A stretch of 8,553 nucleotides of DNA from an uncultured Collinsella sp. (GCA_900547835.1 URIJ01000082.1:1-8553); one strand, 5' to 3'; shown: positions 1 to 6,098, counted from the first letter of the stretch. Numbers and translations: made by a program. The notes: generated by a model from the sequence alone, not told the origin.

Positions 1-1189
1 TGTGGGCCCGCAGGTATTCAACTCGATAGTCGTCTTCTATTTCACCCGAATCTTCCGGCACATCAGGAGCACCCAAACCGTTTTCGACGATGAACAGCGG
101 CTTTTGATAGCGATCCCAGATTTCATTCATGGTGACGCGCAGCCCTTTGGGGTCGATAAACCTCCCCCAAGGCTCCTGTTTTAGATACGGATTAGGCGCC
201 GAGCGAAGAAGGTTCGAATCGAACTGACCTTCCGCATGCGCTTTTGCGACGCGCGTCGAGTAATACGAAAACGAGACGAAATCGACCAGGTTTGCAGCCA
301 GTACTTCGCGGTCATCATCCCGATAGGGCACCTCAAAACCATGGCGGGCGTATTCCTTGAGAACATAGCTCGGGTACGCACCGCGCACCTGGACGTCGGT
401 AAACATGTAATGGCTGCGATTCTCAGCCTGCGCAGCCAGCACATCGTCCGGATCACATGTAGCCGGATAGAAGACACCTGCGTTGAGCATGCAACCGATC
501 TTCGCCCCGGGGCACAGTTCATGACACGCCCCGACCGCACGGGCACTCGCAACCAATACATGGTGCACGGCCGTGTGAACCGTTGCATAGCGATTCTCCC
601 CTTGCTCGAAGATGATCCCCGCCGCCATAAAGCACGTCTGCGTCATGATGTTGATCTCGTTAAAGGTCAGCCAATAATTGACCAATCCCCGATAGCGCTC
701 GAACACGGTACGCGAATATCGATCGAACAGGTCGACCAACCTGCGATCGCGCCATCCGCCATACGCATCGACGAGATGCATGGGGACATCATAGTGGTTG
801 AGCGTCACCAAAGGCTCAATGCCATGCGCGCGGCACGTCCTAAAAACATCCTCGTAAAAGGCAAGGCCTTCTTCATTGGGCTCGGCTTCGTCTCCTTTGG
901 GAAAAATGCGGCTCCAGGCGATCGATAAGCGCAGGCATTTAAAACCCATCTGGGCAAACAGTTCAATATCCTGCTTGTACCTATGGTAAAAATCAATGCC
1001 TTTGCGAGCGGGATAGAAGCTGTCGGGTGCCAACGCACGCGGATCAAGGTCTCCCCGCATGACGTCCATGCGTTGATCGCCAAACGGCAGCATGTCGGAA
1101 TTGGCTAAACCGCGACCGCCTTCGTTCCATCCTCCCTCGCACTGGTTTGCAGCCAGAGCCCCGCCCCATAAAAAATCTTCTCTAAACAT
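1..1189 (-). CDS. bglA: 6-phospho-beta-glucosidase, glycoside hydrolase family 1 (C-terminus cut by window edge)
   Basis: This cytoplasmic enzyme should hydrolyse phosphorylated beta-glucosides delivered by the upstream PTS permease, giving glucose-6-phosphate and an aglycone or sugar. The 396 visible residues begin with MFREDFLWGGALAANQCEGG, the standard GH1 N-terminus. The acid/base Glu178 lies in WLTFNEIN, a form typical of the 6-phospho enzymes. The nucleophile Glu369 lies in FIVENGLG. NHYDVP (131-136) and SFSYYS (306-311) are further family blocks. GH1 enzymes usually run to about 470-480 residues, so roughly 80 are missing. The missing part includes the C-terminal phosphate-binding loop, so the 6-phospho specificity is inferred from NEI and the operon. 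The ATG at 1187-1189 is preceded by AAAGGA (1200-1205) at 10 nt spacing. It is the third gene of the operon, 146 bp after the permease. The family is secure; exact substrate (cellobiose, arbutin, salicin) is unknown. Confidence 0.93.
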   Translation of the reverse strand, partial: MFREDFLWGGALAANQCEGGWNEGGRGLANSDMLPFGDQRMDVMRGDLDPRALAPDSFYPARKGIDFYHRYKQDIELFAQMGFKCLRLSIAWSRIFPKGDEAEPNEEGLAFYEDVFRTCRAHGIEPLVTLNHYDVPMHLVDAYGGWRDRRLVDLFDRYSRTVFERYRGLVNYWLTFNEINIMTQTCFMAAGIIFEQGENRYATVHTAVHHVLVASARAVGACHELCPGAKIGCMLNAGVFYPATCDPDDVLAAQAENRSHYMFTDVQVRGAYPSYVLKEYARHGFEVPYRDDDREVLAANLVDFVSFSYYSTRVAKAHAEGQFDSNLLRSAPNPYLKQEPWGRFIDPKGLRVTMNEIWDRYQKPLFIVENGLGAPDVPEDSGEIEDDYRVEYLRAH

Positions 1190-1254
1190 TATGGTGTCGT
1201 CCTTTCTATCAAATTCCCGGCCCACGCTGTCGAACGCAACGGACTCGGCAAGTG

Positions 1255-1307
1255 CCGCGCAACAGCACAGTACCGTTGCGCGGCCAAGGGGTCGGACCGC
1301 GCAACGG
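1255..1307 (-). promoter_or_regulatory. Intercistronic hairpin with mutually exclusive alternative stems
   Basis: In the permease-glucosidase gap the transcript carries CCGTTGCGCGG (1307 to 1297), a 13-nt loop, and CCGCGCAACGG (1283 to 1273), a perfect 11-bp stem. No U-run follows, so it does not look like a simple terminator. A second copy of GTTGCGCGG (1263 to 1255) can pair with the same middle arm over 9 bp, with an 11-nt loop, so two hairpins compete. A third partial copy, CCGTTGCG, lies at 1242-1235. The likely role is mRNA stability or differential expression of permease and glucosidase. The stems are read directly from the sequence; the role is inferred. Confidence 0.6.
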
Positions 1308-1335
1308 CTGGGGAGCATATTTGTGCAGTAGCCTC

Positions 1336-2784
1336 TTATGCCTCGACGGATTCAACAGCCTCAGAATCGCCGCTCTTGGACTTCAACGGCATCTTCTCCT
1401 GTCCTTCAAATCCAAAAACCATCGCCAACGCAAACGTCACGGCACCGCCAGCAAGACACCCGATGGTGCCGGGGATGATATCCTGAGCAAACATGAGCAC
1501 GTTCATCCATGGGAAACCAACGCCAGTGAAGATATAGACGTTGGCATGAAGAAGGCTTACCAGCAGACCACCGACAGCACCACCAATCATGTTCCAGGCA
1601 AGAGCTTTCTTGTCGCGAAACAGGATGCCGTAGATGATGGGCTCACTCACGCGACCGAAGGCATAGGTGATGAACAAGTTCCAGCCCGTGGCTCGATTCT
1701 CCTTGTCCTTAGCGCGCAGGCCATAGGCGAGCGCGATGGCAAGCGTGGTGTAGGCTACAACCGCGGCGCCGGGGTATAAGATGGCGTCGTAACCGTTCTG
1801 GAGCGCGGCGGGCAATATGGCGGTATAGATCGGCACGTGCATGCCGGTGGCGATGATCAGATTCCAGAATGCGCCGATAACCGCGGTCGCAGCGGGACCG
1901 GCAACAGAGGCGAGCCAAATGATGAAATCGGCCACAAGGCCCATGACAAATTGGACGGCAGGGCCGCAGAGGCACAGCGCGACCGGCAACATCACGAGCA
2001 CCGTACCCACGGGTACGATCAGAACGCGCAACATATCAGGCGAGATCTTCTTAAAGAAGCGCTCAACATAGGACTGGGCCCAGGTGATCAAGATGACCGG
2101 AAGAACAGCCTGGGTGTAGTTGACGAGCTGCATGGGGATGCCGAAGACGCTGAAAGGCTTTCCGTCCTCAACAATAGCGAGCATGTCGGGGTAAATCATC
2201 ACAACGGCGATGAGCAGTGCCAGCACAGGGCTCGTTTTGAACTTCTTAGCCGAACTGTAGGCAGCAAATACCGGGAAGTAATAGTACGCCGCATCGCCCA
2301 CCAGGGAAAGGATCCGATACAGGTCGCTCGTTTCGGACATAAAACCGGCGCCTTCGGGCCCAAACAGAATGACGAGCATCTTGAAGATACCGGCGACACA
2401 AAAGATCGGAAGGATCGGGGTGATAGCGCCGCTCACGGCATCGAGCAGCTGATTGAAGAGGTGCTTGGGTGCCAAGCGCTCCTTCCAGCTAAGCTGAGGG
2501 CCATCGAGTTCCTCGTCAATCGATACCGTGACCTCGAATCCGCCCTGCTTACAAACCTCGTCGTAGACCTTGTCGACCGTGGGCCCGATCACCAGCTGCA
2601 CCTGCCCTCCGGCGTGCACGACGCTGATGATAGACGAGATGTCCTCAAGCTTCTCATCATTCGAGAGGCTTTCATCCTTGAGGCTGAAGCGCAGGCGCGT
2701 CATGCAATGCGTAACCGAAGCCACGTTTTCCGCCCCGCCCACAGTGGAGAGAATCTGTTCTGCCACCTTTTTGTAATTTGCCAT
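1336..2784 (-). CDS. bglF: PTS beta-glucoside transporter, fused EIIB-EIIC, lacking EIIA
   Basis: This inner-membrane permease imports a beta-glucoside while phosphorylating it. The 482 residues start with a EIIB domain (1-90) with the phosphorylated Cys27 in VTHCMTRLRF and the typical AGGQVQLVIG block (58-67). A linker (about 90-110) leads into the EIIC membrane domain (110-460), with ITPILPIF (121-128), ATGMHVPIY (312-320) and the substrate motif GRVSEPIIYGIL (377-388). Full BglF/BglP proteins are about 620 residues and end in a EIIA domain. This one ends after a short charged tail, so the phosphoryl donor must be a separate EIIA. Two ATGs are adjacent (2785-2787 and 2782-2784). I chose the second because AAAGGAG (2791-2797) is 6 nt from it and only 3 nt from the first. 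The more upstream ATG at 2829 has no such site. It follows bglG by 70 bp and is probably controlled by the RAT3/RBS element in that gap. Confidence 0.94.
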   Translation of the reverse strand: MANYKKVAEQILSTVGGAENVASVTHCMTRLRFSLKDESLSNDEKLEDISSIISVVHAGGQVQLVIGPTVDKVYDEVCKQGGFEVTVSIDEELDGPQLSWKERLAPKHLFNQLLDAVSGAITPILPIFCVAGIFKMLVILFGPEGAGFMSETSDLYRILSLVGDAAYYYFPVFAAYSSAKKFKTSPVLALLIAVVMIYPDMLAIVEDGKPFSVFGIPMQLVNYTQAVLPVILITWAQSYVERFFKKISPDMLRVLIVPVGTVLVMLPVALCLCGPAVQFVMGLVADFIIWLASVAGPAATAVIGAFWNLIIATGMHVPIYTAILPAALQNGYDAILYPGAAVVAYTTLAIALAYGLRAKDKENRATGWNLFITYAFGRVSEPIIYGILFRDKKALAWNMIGGAVGGLLVSLLHANVYIFTGVGFPWMNVLMFAQDIIPGTIGCLAGGAVTFALAMVFGFEGQEKMPLKSKSGDSEAVESVEA

Positions 2785-2792
2785 CATTGGCT

Positions 2793-2832
2793 CCTTTGCA
2801 CAATCTTGGCTTACTGTTCGAATCGGCAAAGG
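2793..2832 (-). promoter_or_regulatory. Helix sequestering the permease ribosome binding site
   Basis: CCTTTGC (2832 to 2826) is perfectly complementary to GCAAAGG (2799 to 2793), which holds most of the permease Shine-Dalgarno AAAGGAG (2797 to 2791). The 7-bp stem has a 26-nt loop. Its first two bases (2832, 2831) are also the last two of the RAT3 motif, so RAT3 folding and this helix cannot both form fully. If the antiterminator binds RAT3, the ribosome site should be freed. The pairing is seen in the sequence; the switch is inferred. Confidence 0.4.
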
Positions 2833-2863
2833 TCATGCCCCGAATGGCTACGGGTTACAATCC
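2831..2863 (-). promoter_or_regulatory. RAT-like antiterminator-binding RNA motif, copy 3, across the bglG stop codon
   Basis: The transcript reads GGATTGTAAC (2863 to 2854), a CCCG/CGGG hairpin with an 8-nt loop, then GGCATGACC (2839 to 2831). This matches the ribonucleic antiterminator form known from bgl and lic operons (GGATTGTTAC, stem-loop, GGCAAAACC). Its 3' half is identical to that of copy 2. It contains the TAA stop of bglG (2857-2855). E. coli bgl also has a second RAT between bglG and bglF. No U-tailed terminator is visible after this copy; instead its end overlaps the helix over the permease RBS. Confidence 0.65.
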
Positions 2864-3694
2864 TTTTTTGGAGATGATCCGGTTGAGATGGATCATCAGA
2901 TAGAGTTCCTCCTCCTCGGAGAGCGTGGCGTCCCACGTTTCACGACAATAGGAACCGATATGCTTCACGCACTCTGCCAACTGCGGAAACTCCTCACGAA
3001 AGTTCTTGTACATCTGCATGTTGGCGCTGTTCAGCGACTCGCCGGCTTGAATACGCTTGAACAGGTACCGCAGATGCGTGGCGAAGCGGGTGAAATCAAA
3101 GGAATCGCGGTCGACAATAATGCGGAAATCGCTTTCGAGAATCTCGATAACGTCCTCGAGCATATCGTCGAACTGCTTTGCGGGCTCGGCCGTGGCTTTG
3201 ACGGCTTCAACAACCCGTGCGTTCACGAGATTCATCGCAATACTGGCAATCTCATCCTTGGGAAGCCGCTCTCCGAGCTCCTTCTCGAGTCGCATGACGA
3301 TAAACTGGGCAGCCTTGTATTCCTTCGGATACGTCTCCCGCACTTCATAGGCAAGAGGCATCGCGATGCGGACCCCCTTTTGGGCTCGCGCAACGGCAAA
3401 CGACAGGTGATCAGCCATGAACAGCGTCGCATTGGTCGAGAGGTCGTAGGGCAGTTCGTTGGCAACGATGTCCATAACTTTCGCCGCAAACATCACGATA
3501 TCCGAGGGAAGATCCCTCATGACATCTTGTCCTTTAGGATCAATGTCGTAAAACGTATGCTCGATTTTAGAAAGAGGGAGCTCTCGAGGAAAATCTCCGC
3601 CGAAACCGACGCCCCTGCCCATGGCGATGACATCTCGCCCCTGTCCGTCACGGCAAAGAACCGCGTTGTTGTTAAGCTTTTTAATTGCAAGCAT
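2855..3694 (-). CDS. bglG: BglG/LicT/SacT-family transcriptional antiterminator
   Basis: This cytoplasmic RNA-binding regulator binds RAT motifs when its inducer is available, preventing leader termination. The 279 residues show a CAT RNA-binding domain (1-58; MLAIKKLNNNAVLCRDGQGR, AMGRGVGFG), PRD1 (about 65-170) and PRD2 (about 172-279). Conserved phosphorylation histidines are His96 (ADHLSFA), His207 (FATHLRY) and His269 (LMIHLNR). The fourth site, normally ALHIVNA in PRD1 (His159 of LicT), reads AMNLVNA here, with Asn155 in place of histidine. The ATG at 3692-3694 is chosen because AAAGGAGG (3701-3708) precedes it by 6 nt and the CAT domain starts exactly there. A longer frame from 3763 would begin inside the leader terminator. 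Length is the same as LicT (about 277). It is the first gene of the operon and likely autoregulated through the leader. Confidence 0.95.
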   Translation of the reverse strand: MLAIKKLNNNAVLCRDGQGRDVIAMGRGVGFGGDFPRELPLSKIEHTFYDIDPKGQDVMRDLPSDIVMFAAKVMDIVANELPYDLSTNATLFMADHLSFAVARAQKGVRIAMPLAYEVRETYPKEYKAAQFIVMRLEKELGERLPKDEIASIAMNLVNARVVEAVKATAEPAKQFDDMLEDVIEILESDFRIIVDRDSFDFTRFATHLRYLFKRIQAGESLNSANMQMYKNFREEFPQLAECVKHIGSYCRETWDATLSEEEELYLMIHLNRIISKKGL

Positions 3695-3722
3695 GGTGAA
3701 CCTCCTTTCAAGAACACTCACA

Positions 3723-3768
3723 GAAAAAGGCATGATAGCCAATAGCAGTGCTATTGCGGTCATGCCTT
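3723..3768 (-). terminator. Leader intrinsic terminator controlled by antitermination
   Basis: The transcript folds AAGGCATGA (3768 to 3760) with TCATGCCTT (3735 to 3727), a perfect 9-bp stem. On top is CAATAGC/GCTATTG (7 bp, 3-nt loop), separated by a small internal loop. The run of five U at 3728-3724 starts inside the last pairs. It lies in the bglG leader, upstream of its RBS. Its 5' arm overlaps the 3' half of RAT copy 2 (3766-3758), the classic either/or arrangement. Confidence 0.85.
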
Positions 3769-3780
3769 ACGTAACAATCC
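3758..3780 (-). promoter_or_regulatory. RAT motif, copy 2, overlapping the leader terminator
   Basis: GGATTGTTAC (3780 to 3771) is identical to the bgl/lic RAT 5' half. It is followed by GTAA and GGCATGACC (3766 to 3758), close to the canonical GGCAAAACC. The apical stem of typical RATs is missing: one C-G pair (3771-3766) would close a GUAA (GNRA-type) tetraloop. Bases 3766-3760 are also the 5' arm of the terminator, so a bound RAT blocks termination. Confidence 0.75.
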
Positions 3781-3792
3781 GTGTTGTATTGC

Positions 3793-3830
3793 TCTTGGGC
3801 ATGCCTCCACACAGGAGTAACAATCCAAGA
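3793..3830 (-). promoter_or_regulatory. RAT motif, copy 1, at the 5' end of the leader RNA
   Basis: GGATTGTTAC (3826 to 3817) leads into a CTCC/GGAG stem with a 5-nt loop, then GGCATGCCC (3805 to 3797). The size and spacing match canonical RATs. An outer stem TCTTGG/CCAAGA (3830-3825 with 3798-3793) closes the element. It has no U-tailed terminator of its own. Its segment AGGCATG (3806 to 3800) could also pair with CATGCCT (3734 to 3728), the 3' arm of the downstream terminator. Confidence 0.7.
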
Positions 3831-3842
3831 TGCAGAATGCAT
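3830..3842. promoter_or_regulatory. Inverted repeat over the operon transcription start
   Basis: ATGCA-TTC-TGCAT on the minus strand is a perfect 5-bp inverted repeat covering the end of the -10 box and the expected start point. It could be an operator, but it is short and unproven. Confidence 0.25.
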
Positions 3843-3846
3843 TATA
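3841..3846 (-). promoter_or_regulatory. -10 box of the beta-glucoside operon promoter
   Basis: A perfect TATAAT reads 3846 to 3841 on the minus strand. The start would lie near 3834, so the leader RNA is about 140 nt and begins almost directly with RAT copy 1. The expected -35 position (3864-3869) reads GGTCCC, a poor match to TTGACA, inside a GC-rich stretch with the palindrome CCCCGGGG (3859-3866). This suggests a weak promoter or one that needs an activator. Confidence 0.6.
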
Positions 3847-3874
3847 GCGCTCTCCCCGCCCCGGGGACCATCGG

Positions 3875-3905
3875 GCTGGCGAACGGTAGATGTCGGCCCG
3901 CCAGC
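3875..3905 (-). other. Hairpin downstream of the nucleoside hydrolase
   Basis: GCTGGCG (3905 to 3899) pairs with CGCCAGC (3881 to 3875) around a 17-nt loop, 38 bp after the hydrolase stop codon. No U-run follows, so it is at best a weak or Rho-type end for the ribokinase-hydrolase transcript before the next promoter. Confidence 0.3.
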
Positions 3906-3943
3906 GGCCACATCGAGCAGATGGGCGTGCTTCGATCCCGAGC

Positions 3944-4918
3944 CTAGCCAAGGACACGGGCCATACGTGTCTTGAACTCAGACAGGAAGCGCGGGGCATC
4001 CACGGTCAGTGCGACAAGCGCGCTCTTGTCCGGATCGGCCACGCGGCGTTCGTCGCAAATGGTGCGGCCGCGATACTCGCCCAGCAGATCAACACGCAGA
4101 TTGCAGCCGAGCGCACCCACGAGCGTGGGGTCGATCGCCACGGCGACGGCCAGCGGATCGTGCAGCGCGCAGCCGCCCAGGTAGGGGGCGTTCATCTCGT
4201 ACGAGCCAATGTAGTGTTCCGCCATGCTCGCAAACGCGCAACCGGCCATGGTGCCCGAGCCCGTCCAGCCGGCAATGTCGCGACGCGTGAGCACCACGCG
4301 ATGCGTCACATCCAGACCTACCATAGTGAGCTTGCGGCCCGAACGCAGCACGGCATCGGCCGCTTCGGGATCACTTGCCATGTTGGCCTCGGCACCCGCA
4401 CTCACGTTACCGGGCACGGTCAGGGCGCCGCCCATCACAACCACGCGACCGATAGACATCATCGCCGCCGCATCGCGCTCCAAGGCAAGCGCCAGGTTGG
4501 AGAGCGGACCGGTCGCCACGTAGACCAGATCGGGGCCATAGGTGCGCGCGGCATCAATCAGATAATCGACCGCCGCGTTACCGTCGGCCGACGTCGCCCC
4601 CACCGGCTCGTACGGCGACGCGGGCACGCTCGCCCCGCCAATGCCGTTCTTGCCGTGGATGAGCGTGGTGGACGCCGGCGGTGTATAGGACTCAGTCGCC
4701 TTAATGGGACGATCGGCGCCCAGGTACACCGGAACCTCGGGACGACCCAACAGGTCGAGCACCGCCAGGCAGTTATGCGCCGACTGGTCGACGCGCACGT
4801 TGCCAAAGCACGTGGTGATGCCCACGAGCTCCACCTCGGGGCTCGCGATGGCATAGGCCAGCGCCATCGCATCGTCCACGCCCATATCCAGATCAAGGAT
4901 CAGCTTCTTGGTTGCCAT
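3944..4918 (-). CDS. Inosine/uridine-preferring nucleoside hydrolase (ribonucleoside N-glycosidase)
   Basis: The enzyme should split ribonucleosides into a free base and ribose in the cytoplasm. The 324 residues match the usual IUNH length (about 310-330). The calcium and catalytic motif at the N-terminus reads DLDMGVDDA (9-17), where the family norm is DxDPGxDD; Pro is replaced by Met12. Asp15 should be the general base, with Asp11, Asp16 and Asp254 (HDPLA) as calcium ligands. VATGPLSNLA (134-143) and AEANMASDPEAA (177-188) are the other family blocks for calcium and ribose binding. The ATG at 4916-4918 has GGAG at 4926-4929, 7 nt away. It follows the ribokinase by 30 bp, so the two form an operon that turns nucleosides into ribose-5-phosphate. 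Base preference (purine or pyrimidine) cannot be told from the sequence. Confidence 0.93.
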   Translation of the reverse strand: MATKKLILDLDMGVDDAMALAYAIASPEVELVGITTCFGNVRVDQSAHNCLAVLDLLGRPEVPVYLGADRPIKATESYTPPASTTLIHGKNGIGGASVPASPYEPVGATSADGNAAVDYLIDAARTYGPDLVYVATGPLSNLALALERDAAAMMSIGRVVVMGGALTVPGNVSAGAEANMASDPEAADAVLRSGRKLTMVGLDVTHRVVLTRRDIAGWTGSGTMAGCAFASMAEHYIGSYEMNAPYLGGCALHDPLAVAVAIDPTLVGALGCNLRVDLLGEYRGRTICDERRVADPDKSALVALTVDAPRFLSEFKTRMARVLG

Positions 4919-4948
4919 TGTTCTACTCCGCTTCTCCGTCTTTATCGT

Positions 4949-5911
4949 TTAACCAAACCAATGTTCAACTTCGGCGCGCATGGGAATCGATTGCTGAGCG
5001 CCCAGGCGCGACACCGTCACCGCCGAGGCGCGAGCACCCGCGGCCATGCACTCAAAGAGCGGCAAGCCCTCCAGGCGAGCCGCCGCCAACGCGCCGATAA
5101 ACGTATCGCCGGCGGCCGTGGTATCGACTACCGTGCTCGAAAGTGCCGGCATACGCAGCAGCCCACCGCCATCGCCGAGCGTAACCGACCCGGAGCCGCC
5201 CAACGTGATGACCGCAGCTCCGGCACCCTTGGCGAGCAGGGCATTGAGCGCCGCGACGCAGCTCGCATCATCCGCGGGCAAGATGCCCGTCAGCACCTGG
5301 CACTCGGTCTCGTTGGGGCAGACCAGGTCGACCGCAGGCCAGGCCTCCGCAGGCAACTCGCAGGCAGGCGCTGGATTAAAGACCGTATAGAACCCCAGCC
5401 CGTGAGCGCAAAAAAGCGCCTCGGCAGTCGCTGCAAGGTCACATTCGCCCTGGGCGATAAAGACGCTTCCGGCAGCCGGGGCAATCTCGCTGGTGTCGCC
5501 GTCGAGCTCCTCGGCCACCAAACGTCTCAGCGCGCAGGCAACGTCCTCGCCCGCAAGCGCATGGTTGGCGCCCGGTGACAGCACGATACGGCTGTCGCCC
5601 TCGCAGCGAATGATAGTCGCCGTTCCCGTCTCCACGTCATCGCGACGCGCCACAAACTCAACGCCCACGCCGGCATCCTGGAGCCCTGCCACAAGCGCAT
5701 CGCCAAAGGTATCGCGCCCAACAGCGCCAATCATGCACGTGCGCGCACCCATGCGCGCGGCGGCGACGGCCTGGTTAGCGCCCTTGCCACCGGCGTTGGT
5801 GATAAAACCGCTGCCACCGACGGTCTCGCCCGCGCGCGGCATGCGCTCGCACGCCACCGAAAGGTCCATGTTCATGCTGCCGAACACCGCAACGATGCCG
5901 CGATCTGCCAT
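4949..5911 (-). CDS. rbsK: Ribokinase (PfkB family)
   Basis: It phosphorylates D-ribose with ATP to ribose-5-phosphate in the cytoplasm. The 320 residues are typical for RbsK (about 305-320). FGSMNMDLSV (10-19) is the N-terminal substrate block. NAGGKGANQAVAAARMG (39-55) is the PfkB signature 1. VFNPAPA (177-183) and CPNETE (198-203) are ribokinase blocks. VVDTTAAGDTFIGALA (261-276) is signature 2 with catalytic base Asp269; the usual GAGD anion hole is AAGD. I chose the ATG at 5909-5911 because GAGGAGG (5917-5923) lies 5 nt upstream and the fold begins at once. A start at 5965 would add 18 residues of non-family sequence. It is the first gene of the operon with the nucleoside hydrolase, which supplies its ribose. 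No transporter or regulator for this pathway lies in the window. Confidence 0.94.
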   Translation of the reverse strand: MADRGIVAVFGSMNMDLSVACERMPRAGETVGGSGFITNAGGKGANQAVAAARMGARTCMIGAVGRDTFGDALVAGLQDAGVGVEFVARRDDVETGTATIIRCEGDSRIVLSPGANHALAGEDVACALRRLVAEELDGDTSEIAPAAGSVFIAQGECDLAATAEALFCAHGLGFYTVFNPAPACELPAEAWPAVDLVCPNETECQVLTGILPADDASCVAALNALLAKGAGAAVITLGGSGSVTLGDGGGLLRMPALSSTVVDTTAAGDTFIGALAAARLEGLPLFECMAAGARASAVTVSRLGAQQSIPMRAEVEHWFG

Positions 5912-5975
5912 GGAAACCTCCTCATCTGCGGGCCTTATACCCACCGCCAGTCGTCGATCGTGCACTCTCGCACCC

Positions 5976-6004
5976 CCTATAACTTTAGTTCACTTTGATG
6001 TGGA
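5976..6004 (-). promoter_or_regulatory. Candidate promoter for the ribokinase-hydrolase operon
   Basis: On the minus strand TCCACA (6004 to 5999) and TATAGG (5981 to 5976) are 17 bp apart, each 4/6 to the consensus. An alternative -10, TATAAG (5939 to 5934), is nearer the gene but has no -35 and would leave only a very short leader. Either is a weak call. Confidence 0.3.
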
Positions 6005-6015
6005 CGCGCGCTTGA

Positions 6016-6034
6016 GCTTGCGCCAGCAGCAAGC
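6016..6034. promoter_or_regulatory. Inverted repeat in the divergent intergenic region
   Basis: GCTTGC and GCAAGC (6016-6021 and 6029-6034) are a 6-bp inverted repeat with a 7-bp spacer, midway between the divergent genes and just upstream of the acyltransferase -10 candidate. It could be an operator for a dimeric regulator; there is no independent support. Confidence 0.2.
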
Positions 6035-6053
6035 ATTCACAGGAGCAGGCAGC

Positions 6054-6059
6054 TACAAT
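6054..6059 (+). promoter_or_regulatory. Candidate -10 box for the acyltransferase gene
   Basis: TACAAT, 5/6 to consensus, lies 39 bp before the ATG, giving a leader of about 33 nt. No convincing -35 box is found 16-18 bp upstream. Confidence 0.35.
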
Positions 6060-6098
6060 GAAGGCGTGCTGATTATTCTCGTCATTGGATGATGTTTT

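Noticed and set aside
1837..2877. 346-codon plus-strand frame opposite the permease
   Set aside because: It is the antisense mirror of a clear EIIBC gene. The product is rich in His, Asp and Arg with no membrane segments or known motif.
2888..3745. 285-codon plus-strand frame opposite bglG
   Set aside because: It mirrors the antiterminator gene and has no domain or ribosome site of its own.
2855..3763. Longer bglG start at 3763
   Set aside because: It would place the start inside the leader terminator with no ribosome site, while the ATG at 3694 has AAAGGAGG at ideal spacing and begins the RNA-binding domain.
3890..5578. 562-codon open frame on the plus strand opposite the nucleoside hydrolase and ribokinase
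   Set aside because: It is antisense to two genes with full family motifs, has a His/Arg/Gln-rich composition with no recognisable domain, and is explained by high-GC codon bias keeping the opposite frame open.
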